DNA from: Tillus elongatus
Taxonomy: Eukaryota; Arthropoda; Insecta; Coleoptera; Cleridae
Direction: 5' to 3'
DNA: 64,000 nucleotides
Assembly (NCBI GenBank): GCA_964006375.1
Contig: OZ023262.1
Coordinates: forward strand, 200,904,778 to 200,968,777
The notes beneath the pieces are model-generated. The model did not search any database and was not told the DNA's origin. It was given only the letters and a program-made list of their open reading frames with translations. This document shows positions 1-12,980 of this stretch, in pieces. Both the position numbers and the translations under genes were made by a program. How positions within the stretch are numbered: the stretch's first letter is position 1; every line of letters starts with the position of its first letter.

Positions 1-1555
1 CAGGAAAGCCTCTGGCCTTGACAAGATCCTAGCAATTGTTCTCAAAAATGCGCACCAGAACTTGCTCCTGTCCTGACTCCTCTGTTTTAGACATCTTACA
101 ATAGAGGCATATTCCTTCGTAACTGAAGAACTGCTCGAGTACAACCCGTCCCCAAGAAAGGATCCAAAGCGCTTCTTAGCAACTACAGGCCTATTTCTCT
201 CCTTTCAGTCGTCTCTAAAGTGATGGAAAAGTATGTAAACACCGAATTACTAAAATTTCTTGAAAAAACAGTCTAATCCACGACAGGTAGTGTGGATTCC
301 GTCGGCGCAGATCAACTGCCGACCTCGTTTCCCTTGTCACCCATTCTTGGAACAAGTCTATGGAACTACACGGTGAATCCCAGATTGTCGCTCTAGACAT
401 ATCCAAAGTATTCGACCAGGTCTGACACGCAGCGCTGCTTAATAAACTACCAGCCTATGGCCTACCACCAAAACTCTGTACGTGGACAGAAAATTTCCTC
501 TCCAACCGGAGCATTTCTGTTGTCGTGTATGGCCATTCCTCTAAACTGTATCCAATTAATGCAGGAGTTCCTCAAGGTTCAGCTTTAGCCCCTACTTTGT
601 TTCTTCTCCACATCAATGACCTCCTCTGTGGCACATCCAACCCAGTTCACAGTTACGCGGACGACAGCACCCTCCACTCAAATATACAATATTATAAGCC
701 TGTCTCTTTAGCCCAATTAGATAAGGATGGCAGACTCATCAAGGGTTCTATCTCCGTGGATCTCCAAAAATATTAGACTGGGGAAGTAGAAATCTTGTAC
801 AATTCAACCCTACCACATCACAATCTTGCTTTCTTTCTCATAAGAGATGCACCAGCCCTAGATCTATCACAATAAACAACCAAAGTATTCAAAGTAATGA
901 GTCCTTTTCAATCGTTGGCATTTCTGTTGATCGAAATCTCAATCGGCACCACTATATCACATCAATTGCAGAAGCGGCTGCTAAGAAATTAGGTTAACTC
1001 TTCCGGGCTCGCAAATACTTTTTACCAGCTAATCTCTTTACCTTATATACTTCACAAATAAGACCAAACCTCGAATACTGCTCCCACATCTGATGTGCTG
1101 CTGCCGCTTCTACACTCGCTCTCCTGGACTCCATTAAAAGAGAGCTATACGTCTCATCGGTGACCGTACCCTCACCCAAAGGCTGCCATCCCTTGCCCAC
1201 CGACGTGTCGTTGGTGACCTCTCTCTCTTTTATAGATATCTGCACGGGCACTGCTCAGAGGAGCTTCCTTCCATAGTTCCTCCACCTGCTGCCCCAACAG
1301 ATCTACCAGGGGAACAGAGCGAATGCACCCTTTCACTATCCAGGTCACCAGACATAGAACATCTTGTTATGCCTGCTCTTTTGTCCCGAGGACTTCCAAG
1401 TTTGTGGAATTACTTGCCGGCGCATGTTTTTCCTTCTCTCCCGAACCTCCAAACCTTCAAGTACAGAATTAATAAGTTGCCTCTTTCCTCCTTGTCGACA
1501 CCCACGGTACGATAGTATTTAATCTGTGTTGTTGAAATAAAAATTTGTGCAGAGA
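1..1555 (+). pseudogene. Degraded non-LTR (LINE) reverse transcriptase, Jockey/CR1-like
   Basis: This is the 3' half of a LINE open reading frame, entering from the left edge and broken by several stops and frameshifts. Visible pieces in order are an RT palm segment VPQGSALAPTLFLLHINDL (about 567-625), the catalytic YADD (about 655-666), a thumb region with ARKYFLPANLFTLYTSQ and NLEYCSH (about 1005-1085), and a C-terminal part with LPSLPNLQTFKYRINKL-like residues just before the end (about 1430-1485). This order is typical of Jockey/CR1-type reverse transcriptases, which prime on nicked chromosomal DNA. No endonuclease domain is visible because the window begins inside the RT. The ORF end is followed by a short A-rich 3' UTR. 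It is certainly inactive; the exact clade is uncertain. Confidence 0.8.
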
Positions 1556-2551
1556 AAGAGGTGTCATTGGAATGTTATCCATTATCCATAGACTAAATTT
1601 AATATAAATACGGTGAAACAGAACCGATTGAATGCTTAGCGGATAACGTAGGTTACATTATGTTTTACAAAACTTATCAAAATTCGCTAGTATAACGCTC
1701 TCGCTGCATCCAGACTGGTGAAAAATCTAATTGATAAAATTTATAAGACGGAGGAGGAATGCAGTCTAGAGAGAAACTAGTGTAGTTTGTCTAGATACAA
1801 ACAATCCTAGGGTACTCAATGTGTCTGTCTATTGTACGAAATCGGTTTTTAGCATTTCAAAACAAACCAGAATACAGATACACAATATTAATCGTGTAAC
1901 AAATTGTTCTTTATTACTTAACTTACAGTGTCATAATAATTATTTAATTACATTTGCAAGCAACACAAAAACCGAATTATTTTTTATTATTTTTAAAATT
2001 AGTTGTAACTTGTTTGCATACAAGCAATATTAACTTACTAATAGTTCTTGCAATAGGTCATCCTCTAATTATCGCAAATAGAGATTTGATTTCAACATCG
2101 ATTTTCATGCTAGATCTTCGTGATTTGAATCACCTTATGAAACAAATGAAGATATCACACAACTAACTTTGCAATACTAACATTATAATAGTTTCCATTG
2201 CCATGGTGTATATTCGGTGTAACGTCATATTAAACAATTGTTGCATCGAGACAGAAGATTTTCTTCTTAATGCAGTCACAATATTCTCATACTTTCACAA
2301 AGCTTTTTGTCGAACTTGACCTTTAAACTTGATCGATTGAAATCGCGAACTTGAAAAGAGATTGCCCATAAAGTTCAATAAATAATAAATGCACTTTCGC
2401 TAATATAATGAACTATATTTTATCATTTAATTATTTTAGATATCGTTTAAGGTTTTACAATGAATAGCTTATTACTAGCAACTTGCTCAGCAGTTAATAT
2501 ACAAGTAAGCTTGAGTTGCGTTATTGACACTCGTTTTTAGACAACTTTTTA
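1556..2551. other. AT-rich intergenic DNA with one family-B terminus
   Basis: No coding signal is seen. Positions 1683-1722 resemble a minus-oriented family-B terminus (CGCTAGTATAACGCTCTCGC), like the termini at 10370, 19585, 43328 and 49312, but no partner end is found nearby. Confidence 0.5.
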
Positions 2552-2910
2552 TGTGTGTGTGTTTTTTTTTCTTTAACGTAGGCCTATTTCCGCGACTATG
2601 GCCAATCACCGACGCCAGGGAGCAGTTTCACCTTACTATCCTGGAAATTTTGCCGAACTCCTGCCTTTCTGTAAGGAGGGTATGGATCTTTAACGTGCCC
2701 AACATCGTATGGACACGGGACCGACGGCTTGATGCCCCCTCCGAAGGGCGGAACGTCCAGACATTCAACTAGCTCACATACAATGCCACAACCTCGGTTG
2801 ATGTTAATTATACAGTATATACTGAAAAAGTGAAAAGAGTACCCTGAGATCGAACCCAGTACCCTTCGGTTCAGAGGCACACGTTCTTACCACTGAACCA
2901 GCGTGGCTCG
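2552..2910 (-). repeat. tRNA-derived SINE, copy 1
   Basis: On the minus strand the element starts with a tRNA-like head. It has an A-box-like TGGTTCAGTGGTAAGA (2886-2900) and a B-box-like GGTTCGATCTC (about 2847-2857), which act as an internal RNA polymerase III promoter in such elements. A body shared with the copies at 7486, 20089, 33085 and 63161 follows, including GCACGTTAAAGATCC-type and GGAAATAGGCC segments. It ends in an A-rich tail leading into a (CA)n run. It encodes no protein and would depend on a LINE for mobilisation. Confidence 0.85.
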
Positions 2911-2978
2911 AAGTTTTTTTTTATAAAAAATTCGATTTTGGGGAAGTTACAATTTGATTTGATATATATATATATATA

Positions 2979-5154
2979 CAGGTGTCCGGAAATTGTGAGC
3001 AAAAAATTCAGAGGGTTATTCTACTCAAAGAGTTAATGCCCCTAGTTCCTATAGCAGTTTTTCGAAAACTCGAAAATAACGGAGTTGTAGGGTGTCAAAA
3101 AAAATAATTTTCCAAATTTTATTCGATAACTTTTTTTTGTCGTGAATCTATTCTTTTCGAATTTGGTGCACACGTATATAATATCACTCTGTATTTATGT
3201 TGCAAATTTGACATGGATCTATCTAAATTTAAAGGCCGAAGCTGCCCTTGACTAACAGATAAGGACTCATAACTTTTTTGCTTGAATCTTTATCTCAAAT
3301 CTAACAATACACGATTGAAGGGAATTATAAAATCTTCAAAAAAGGTCATCTTGTTGCATCACGATAAAACTAACCTTTTTCGAGAAAATGTTCTTCAAAA
3401 TTTTTGCTGGTATTGATTGAATACGAAATCACTCTATCCAAATGTCAATGTTAATAGCGTGTGCTTTGAAAACAGTCGCGGTAATTGCCTCTGAAAAAAA
3501 AATTATGTCACATGTTTTGACAAATAAAGAGTTATATTTTTATTATTATTACTATTAAAAAATTATCAGCAATAACGATTTTACAGGGCCTCATTTTTTT
3601 ATTACTTACTAGAACTTGCAACATTTAAACATTATAACAATAATTTATTAAAAATCATAACAATTAAATATTATAACAAAGTTTCAAAGTGATGTCCTTT
3701 CATCTCAACACATAAATGAATTCTTCTCAGGAAATTCCGACGAACTCTAGCGAATATTCCGTCTTTTTGCCTGATTACCTCACAGTTATCAATAATTCTT
3801 TGCCTGAGATCTTCAAATTGGACTCCTCTATACAAGAGATTTTAGGTAACCCCAAAAGAAAAAATCCATTGGGTTCAAATCAGCCGATCTAGGAGCCCAC
3901 TGCACGAACCCACCGCGTCCAATCCATCTCTCAGTAAATGTTTCATTAAGAAATTCCGCCACCGCTGTATTAAAATGTGGCTTATTCTGGAAACCGCGTT
4001 CTATCGCCAAGTGAGGTTTCTCATTAGACCAATAATGCTCATTATGAAGGTTGATCAAACCGTCATGTCCAAATCCAGCTTCATCTGTGAAGAGAAGCGA
4101 TGCTATAAAATTGTGATCGTTGTTATGTAGATTTCGAATTATATTGCACAAATTGCCGCGAGCTTACGGATCTTCAGGAGATAAAGCTTGAAGTTTCTTG
4201 TAATGGTAAGGATGAAAAAGCTGCTCCTTGAGAATTTCATGCAGAGAACTTTTCGGGATAATCTCCTCAGTAGAGACTAACCGTACACTTAAGTTTGGAT
4301 TATTCTCGATTGCATTTAATACACGGACTTCTGCTCCAGGAGTTCGAGTACTTTGCTGACGGCCAACATCTTGAAATATACTTCTAAATGATCCGAATTC
4401 TCCCAGTCTTCGATGGATATTACTGAACATTCGGGATTGTGGTACCCTTCTATTTGGAAATGCTTCAGCATACAAATGTCTTGCAGCAAGGGCATTGCCG
4501 CCAGCTATACCATAATAATAATAATGCATGTCACGTAGTTCAACGTAAGAATAATTATTATTATACATCGTATTTTATAATTAATCTCAACTATTCCGCA
4601 AGTAAAATGACAACAAACTATTATCTGTCAAAACTAACGCCACATGATCTTGTTGACAGAGAATGTTTTCAAAGCACGCTCCGTTAATATTGAAAATGAG
4701 ATTAGGTGATTTCGTATTCAATCATACCAGTAAATTTCTAAGAACGTTTTTCTCGAAAACGGTTAGTTTTATCGTGATGCAACAAAACGACCTTTTTTAA
4801 GACTTTATAATTCCATTTAATCGTGCATTGTTAGATTTGAGATAAAGATTCAAGCAAAAAAATTATGAGTCCTTATCAGTTGGTCAAGTGCAGCTTTGGC
4901 CTTTAAATTTAGATAAATCCATGTCAAATTTGCAACATAAATATAGAGTGATATTATATACGTGTGCACCAAATTTGAAAAGAATCGATTCACGACAAAA
5001 AAAGTTATCAACAAAAATTTAAAAATATATATATATTTTGACACCCTAAAACTCTGTTATTTTTGAGTTTTCGAAAAACTATTACAGGAATTTGGGGCAT
5101 TAATTTTTTAAATAGAATAACTCCCTGAATTTTTGGCTCACTATTTACGGACAC

Positions 5155-5157
<3 letters not shown>
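2979..5157. mobile_element. Tc1/mariner element M1 with ~0.5-kb terminal inverted repeats
   Basis: The element is bounded by TA on both sides and begins CAGGTGTCCG and ends CGGACACCTG. The inverted repeats run about 2979-3475 and 4663-5157, unusually long for mariner. It carries a damaged transposase on the minus strand. It sits in a (TA)n tract: a short stretch is on the left and the long array at 5158-5247 is on the right, so it inserted into the microsatellite at its normal TA target. Confidence 0.9.
3660..4568 (-). pseudogene. Mariner transposase of M1, internally deleted
   Basis: The N-terminus has the DUF4817-type helix-turn-helix pattern (YGIAGGNALAARHLYAEAFP) followed by HPYHYKKLQALSPED. 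An in-frame TAA at 4164-4166 interrupts it. The catalytic core then resumes with LLFTDEAGFGHDG (first Asp) and HNEHYW. Coding then jumps from a GFQNK segment straight to PHFNTAVAEFL, so about 75 residues including the second catalytic Asp are missing. The third Asp region reads PRSADLNPMDFFFWGYLKSL. A one-base frameshift near 3828 moves the C-terminus (to about 3660) into another frame. Intact relatives cut and paste DNA at TA; this copy cannot, though its ends could be used in trans. Confidence 0.88.

Positions 5158-5247
<90 letters not shown>
5158..5247. repeat. (TA)n microsatellite between mariners M1 and M2
   Basis: About 90 bp of nearly pure TA. Two unrelated mariners abut it directly (M1 left, M2 right), each joined at a TA dinucleotide. 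Confidence 0.97.
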
Positions 5248-5825
5248 GGGTGGCGCAACGAAAAGTATACATCCAGCTTTTTTTTTTAATTTTTGGAAAA
5301 AACGCTAGGACCTGTGATTTTTAATTTATAGGGGGACACATTTTAAGCCTGTTTTCCAACCTACCCTTTGAACCCCTATCCGGGAATAAATGCACCCTTA
5401 AAATTTCAAATGGGATGTGAGATCGAGTCATACATTATTTCAAACGGTACACAATTACCTTTCCAATGATGCGCTATTTGTTGCATTTTACTTCAACAGT
5501 TAAAGCAAAAATGGCTTTACAAACCTAAACCCCATAGTTTTGGTATCAATGAAAAAGTCACGTAAATTTCTGTTTTTAGGGGTTAAAATACCACAATCAT
5601 TTCTGCGTTACTTACTTTAACATTATCAAATTCCAATATAATCACTGTTATTTTATCAAAATGGAAGTTCTTTCTTATCGTTATCTTTTATGTAATTTCT
5701 TGAATGATGTAAATAATTTCGCATCAGTATACAAGCACAATTCAAGTGAACGTTTAGTTTATAATGTCCACTGACACCGTTTGATTACTCTTAAAGTTAT
5801 TTTAATTTCAGTCGAATTTGTAAAA

Positions 5826-7480
<1,655 letters not shown>

Positions 7481-7485
7481 CGCTT

Positions 7486-7791
7486 CTAGAGATGGTTTCG
7501 ATTCCCAGAGTTGCCGTTTAACTTTTAAGTACATACAGAAGAAATTACCATCAACGGAGGTTGTGGTATTATATTTAGCAAAGTTCAATGTCTGCACGTT
7601 CCGCCCTTAGGAGGGGGAATAATACCGTCGGTCCCGTGCTCATGCAACATTGCGCACGTTAAGGATCCCTACTCTGCTTACAGAAAGGCAAGAATTCGGC
7701 AATATTTTCAAGATAATGGGGTAAAACTGCTCCCTAGCGTCGATGATTGTTCATAGTCGCGGAAATAGGCCAACGTTAAGGAAACAAAATA
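7486..7791 (+). repeat. SINE copy 2, head degenerate
   Basis: It has the same body as the full-length SINE at 20089: GTTGTGGTATTATATTTAGC, CACGTTCCGCCCT and GCGCACGTTAAGGATCCC, ending GCGGAAATAGGCCAACGTTA plus an A-rich tail. Only a B-box-like GGTTTCGATTCCC remains of the tRNA head. It interrupts the end of the M2 transposase. Confidence 0.75.
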
Positions 7792-7929
7792 CAGTACAGA
7801 GGGACACAATCTGCAGCGTTATAGAGTCGACTCATAGATGCCTAAGAGTGAATAGAGGACATTTTGAGCACAATGTATAGTTGTAGTATAACATAGACCC
7901 ACAGTAAATAACTGCATAGAGCATTTACA

Positions 7930-8410
7930 TTTTTGTAATGACAAGCGTAGACTAGACTTTTGAAAGCTTTAGAACTAAAAAAGCTACCTTGTTTTAATTG
8001 AGCAAAACGATTTTACGACTTTCCTTTCTTGGAAATTCTTCTTCCTAATTAAATACATTAAACGAAATACATGTAGTTATTTTTCAAAAATGTTGTAATA
8101 AGATATTGAGTTGATTTATGTTTTGTACGAGTATAGAGTCTGCTTTATTAATGTTTAGTCATTTTATTGTTGTAATTGCTATTATAGTAATTACTGTGAT
8201 AGGTTGATTCTATATTTATGTTAAATATTGACATACGTCACGTAGACATTTTGAAGACGTCATCCGTCATTTATGTTTTATTTTTAAATATTTTTTTTCA
8301 AAACATCGTAACGTAGCAACTGATATTTATTTGTAGTTCTCATGAATTCATATAGTTTAATTAAATTTTATTCTGTCTGAGGATGCCGTCAAGCAGCGAA
8401 ACCGGTCATA
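7930..8410 (+). pseudogene. Penelope-like element 3' tail, copy 1
   Basis: This stretch is collinear with 60050-60555, which follows a GIY-YIG endonuclease fragment. Shared segments include ACAAGCGTAGACTAGACTTT, GCTACCTTGTTTTAA and TGTTGTAATAAGATA. It covers the extreme C-terminus of the endonuclease (frame-broken) and the 3' untranslated region. It ends in a hammerhead-like motif at 8377-8406. No intact ORF remains. Confidence 0.65.
8377..8406 (+). ncRNA. Hammerhead-like motif at a PLE 3' end
   Basis: CTGAGGA at 8377-8383 is followed by a weak stem (TGCCGTCAAGCAG) and CGAAACCGGTC. This CTGANGA...GAAA layout matches the relic hammerhead described in Penelope-like elements. Stem II has an extra base and a mismatch, so activity is doubtful. 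Confidence 0.45.
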
Positions 8411-8659
8411 TAAATGAAATAAAACATCTGTAAAGTCATATAAATAGTGTTCACGTCTGTATTTATAACTGACTCGCTTCTATAATTTATTTGTCTCCAA
8501 TAAAGTTTCGCATTTGTAATTACAGTGTCACTTATAATTATAGTTGGTTTTTTTATGCATTTTGCAAAATAGGTATACCATAGCTTTGTACTTTTAGATG
8601 GAGTCCTCCTTGCACTTTTACGTGCCATCATAAAATATGGGGTGTAATTTTATCAAATT

Positions 8660-9275
<616 letters not shown>

Positions 9276-9726
9276 TGGTTAGTCAATGCTTTTCTTACTT
9301 ATTGACTCATGAGATTCATTCATCAACCTTCCATTGACTTCTGCTTCTGCCGCTGTTACAGTCCTCTTATTTAGATCTGGAGTTGTAAAGTTTTCTGTAT
9401 CATTTGGGATATAAATTGTTTGCTTTTGTTATTGACCAACAAAAGATATGATAAAATTGGACAAAGAAAGGGAATATGATATATTAACAAGGCTATTTTT
9501 GGCTCAACAGCATTTATTAGTTTTCGTAATTGTTTTTTTATCGGGTTTTGTTACTTTGACTAGACATATTTTTATTATGATTGGTACTACTAAAAGTAAT
9601 TAAAGTTTGTCTCATTCAATATTAAATTTATTTTAGTGTTAAAACAGAAGACGATGTGATATGGTCCAAAATCTGATTGATATTTTGTTGGTATGTACTG
9701 TAAAAAAGCTAATTGCAGTTCAAAAA
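9276..9726. other. No recognisable feature
   Basis: AT-rich DNA without open frames of interest or visible repeats. Confidence 0.4.
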
Positions 9727-9789
9727 ATCTAGACGCAGCAAGTGCGTTATGGTAGCCAATTTTCGTAAAAACATCTGAAATCTCAAAAA

Positions 9790-9959
9790 ATAACAAATAA
9801 TAATAATAATTTTTATTGACAAAAGACTGAGACTGGACATTGTGGCTGGAAACTGAAACAAAAAGTAGAATAACCCCAAAAACTACAACAATAATAACAG
9901 AGTTATGCGCTATCTTTTTTGATACGTATTTCGACAACGAAGTTGTCTTCATCAGTAGC
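9790..9959 (-). repeat. PLE tail fragment nested in a family-B element
   Basis: It lies between CTCAAAAAATAA (left) and TAATTAACCGATTTC (right), which are contiguous in the family-A copy at 9000. It carries a hammerhead-like core at 9921-9955 and an (AAT)n-rich end. Confidence 0.5.
9921..9955 (-). ncRNA. Hammerhead ribozyme-like core, PLE type
   Basis: On the minus strand, CTGATGA (9949-9955) is followed by one extra A, a 6-bp stem GACAAC/GTTGTC closed by TTC, then GAAA. A short stem III, AT(ACGT)AT, comes next, followed by C at the expected cleavage position. All invariant core bases of a hammerhead are present. No convincing stem I partner was seen, so self-cleavage needs testing. Confidence 0.6.
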
Positions 9960-10403
9960 TGTAATTAACCGATTTCGATGAAACTTGGCAACTGCCTGTC
10001 TTTTATTAATGGCTTGGATGAGTTCGTTATCCAGAAAAATCAGACGGGGTTTTCCGGAAAAATTTTGAGTTTTCTTTCGAAAAATTTTTTTTTCTCCGAA
10101 AGTAACAAAGCTGTTTCAATGAAATTTACTATATATGTTGCCTCAACCTTACTACGTACCAAAATTCAACTTTCTAAGTTTAGAGAAAATTGAGTTACTC
10201 AAATTTTAAATTTTCTTTCGAAAAAAATTTTTTTCTCCGAAAATTACAAAGTTATTTTAATGAAATTTTGTGGATATCTTGCCTTAGGAAAAACCTTACT
10301 ACGTATTGAAATTAAACTCTCTAAGTTTATAGAAAATTGAGTTATTTAAATTTGAAGCATTTAATAAAAATTCACTACCATAACGCACTTGCTGCGTCCC
10401 GAG

Positions 10404-10743
10404 TTTTATATCTTGCAGATTGCACATTATTTTTAAATGCCCTGTATGCGAAAATATTCCTCTCGTATTCCAATAACTTCCATCTACCCTGGTTATGAAA
10501 AAAGAAAATCTTTATTCGGGAATGTTTGTAGTCAAATTTCTTATCAATCTTTCTTTATCTCCGGAACAGTTGACGATTGGTATATCATATTTTACATGAC
10601 AAAGCTTTCAAATATGTCATATAATCTGTTAATGCTATAATATACCGAGTGTTCCATTAAAAACCAAAGTTGGTAGCAGCTACGAGTCGATCTAGCAACA
10701 CCGCATTATCGAAAGCACTTTGAATAAAAAGCTCTTATTTGCT
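10404..10743. other. Flank of the LOA insertion
   Basis: No gene. The stretch near 10648 (TACCGAGTGTTCCATTAAAA) could be a worn transposon end, but no partner was identified. Confidence 0.3.
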
Positions 10744-11363
10744 TAGGTAAGTTGCCGGGGGGTGTGGTCCCTTAGCCTGGTCGTGCGCTGATCGTTCTCT
10801 TGATCGATCAGCGAGTGACTTAGCTACTGGACTCCTAGAGACTGGCTCCACGTGCCACCCCTGGCGCGACTGTCGGCAATGGGAATAACGCCCAGGGCCG
10901 ATGGTCTACTAAAGTCTCAAACCTTCACACACACGTCATACACACGCATACAAACACAGACACGAGGCACATAGATCGGGTTGGGCTTCTCGGCCTTCGG
11001 CGCGGACTCCGAGGAGGGGCTCCGAGCGGAGCCTGCTCTGGACTGGCAGCGCTGTGCAAACCAGGGTTGGCACACCTGGCGCCGTATGGACAGTACAGGG
11101 GCCCACCCTTGCCTTGGCCGGTGTAGGGGGCTGCCCTATCATCCATTCGAAAAATGCTCGATCGTGCCAGCAGCACCGGGTGGCTCCGGAACAGGGGGTT
11201 AGCTGCACGCTTCGGGTCGCCACGGCGTGGCCGCAGAGCCGCTCTTAACGGAATCAAGTCTCATCACGGATGAAGCGCCGGGGGGGGCGGTGGGGTGACC
11301 TCCCGTATCTATACGCTCACCAAACCATAAGCACACCATCACACAACATTTTTTCTGGCAACC

Positions 11364-12980
11364 ATGAATGAGGATAAAGAATATAAAGGTAACGTGCCAA
11401 AAATAAGCGAGGAGGTAGAAGGTAGAGAGATCCCTGTCTCTCCAAGCAGTTCCAGCAGGGAACTGGAAGAAACGCTCCTCCGCTCTCCTGGCGGGGTGTC
11501 CGGGGTGGAGCCGTACGGGTCCGTCGGGGACGTTGCTGCCGGGGGGAGCGACGGGGGCGAACTTCGTCGGCTGCGAGTCTGGCCGGGCCCATGGACGTGT
11601 CCATGGGAGGGGCCGAGGACGAGGAGTCGCGAAGGAAACGGAAGAGAGGAAGGAAAAGGAAGTGGAGAGCCCAGAAAAGGAGGCGAGAGAGGGAGGAGCT
11701 GAGGCAGCAGCGTCATCAGGGGGGTGTGAGTCCTCCAGAGGCGCAGGCTGCTTCGGCAGCGGCGGCCCCGCAAGGCGGGGGGCCGCCGCAAATCCCCTTC
11801 GCCACTGCGGCCGGTCGGGCTGCTTCTGAGCCGGGTGAACCCTCAGGGATCGTCAGGGCGGGGAAGCTGCCGGATCGGGCGGCCTGGCGGCAGGTGCGAC
11901 GACGGCACCGTGAGGCGAGAGAAAAGGAAGTGAAGGCGATTGTCCTGCCGACGGGACCGGGCGAGGGCCGAGGTGTGGGGGAGCGGCCGAAAGGCTCTAC
12001 CCCTGTGTCGCCCCCCGGGCGGTCGGCAGAGAAGCAGGAAAAAAAAATCTGGGGCGCAGCCGAGCCCACAGGGACAGAAGCTGGACAGGCGGCCACCGGC
12101 TCAGGGGGGACCATCAGGCTCTCCACGGTCGAGGCCGGCAGGCTGGCCCAAGTCAACTGGGGGCGCGTACGCGAAGCGCCCAAGACCGGAAAAAGAAACA
12201 CCGCCGGAGAGGCGGGCCAAGAGGGTTAGCCGCGGTTGTGCGCCGGCGGCCGGGGGGGAAGCGGCTAATGTGTCCCCACTCCTTCGGGGGCGGGGCGCGG
12301 TCGCGACCCCGGCTGCTGGGGCGGGCCCTGGCCCCTCGGGAACGTCAGGTCCGGCGGGTAGGAGGGAAATGCAGGTAGTCATCACATCCAACAGGGGGGA
12401 TGGCGTAGTCCTGACGGAAGAGGCGGAGCCAATAAGGAGGAGTTTGCTGGCGGGGATGTTGGACGCCATGACGATATCCGACAGGGCGTTGCAGCTCCGC
12501 TTCCGCAACTCTGGGTTAGTCGATCCGGGGTGGTTCTTGGTGACCGCCGAGGATGACGAGTCCCTGAGTTGGCTTCTCAACGGCTGGTCCGGGACGACGG
12601 TGGGGGAGATCGCCTTCAGCGCCGTAAGGGCAGGGGGCGCCCCATGGCCGGTCCGGATCGGCTTTTGGCTCAGAAGTCAAGAGGTGGACCTAGAGGATGT
12701 TGTCAGGATGCTTGCGCTCCAGAACCGCTCGCTCAATGTTGGGCAGTGGCGGCACTTGGAGACGGCAGGAGGACCTGGGGCATGGCGTCTGGTCTTTTCG
12801 GTGGGGCCTGAGGTAGCTCGCGAGCTGGACGGGCAAGGCTGGCGACTGTACTTCGAGTTGGTGACTCTGAGTGTAACCAGAGTTCCGACATGGAGTGCGG
12901 TCGCCTCCGCCCGGCCTGCGGCGGGCGAACGGACGGGCTCCGACCAGGGGAGGCCTCCGCCCGAGCGGCGTCGCGATTAA
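11364..12980 (+). pseudogene. LOA ORF1 (gag-like nucleic-acid-binding protein)
   Basis: Coding signal begins at MNEDKEYKGNVPKISEEV (11364) and runs into a very basic stretch, RRKRKRGRKRKWRAQKRRR, which is in another frame (from about 11591). It returns to the first frame by about 12230. The C-terminal part, about 12366-12870, has the DUF4780-like fold pattern found in ORF1 of such LINEs: VVLTEEAEPIRRSLLAG, then LQLRFRNSG, SLSWLLNGW, VRIGFWLRSQEVD and GWRLYFELV. ORF1p binds the element RNA to form the retrotransposition particle. The frame changes suggest two compensating indels, so this copy is probably broken. The stop at 12978-12980 overlaps the start of ORF2. Confidence 0.7.

Larger units (their letters stand above)
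9727..10403. mobile_element. Family-B element with inverted termini
   Basis: The left terminus reads GACGCAGCAAGTGCGTTATG (9728-9747). The right terminus (10370-10403) is its reverse complement, ending CACTTGCTGCGTCC. The inside is the post-array block of family A, so the two families appear to be parts or derivatives of one element. A PLE tail (9790-9959) is inserted in it. Without that, the element is about 0.5 kb and non-coding, consistent with a MITE. Confidence 0.65.

Noticed and set aside
2596..2880. ORFs in the SINE body
   Set aside because: They recur in every SINE copy and on both strands; SINEs are non-coding.
2840..2910. A real tRNA gene at the SINE head
   Set aside because: The head has A and B boxes but lacks a clear anticodon arm and acceptor stem, and is repeated with a common body, so it is a SINE promoter.
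10925..12580. Overlapping open frames on the minus strand of the LOA element
   Set aside because: GC-rich DNA has few stops; these frames are shadows of ORF1 with no recognisable motifs.
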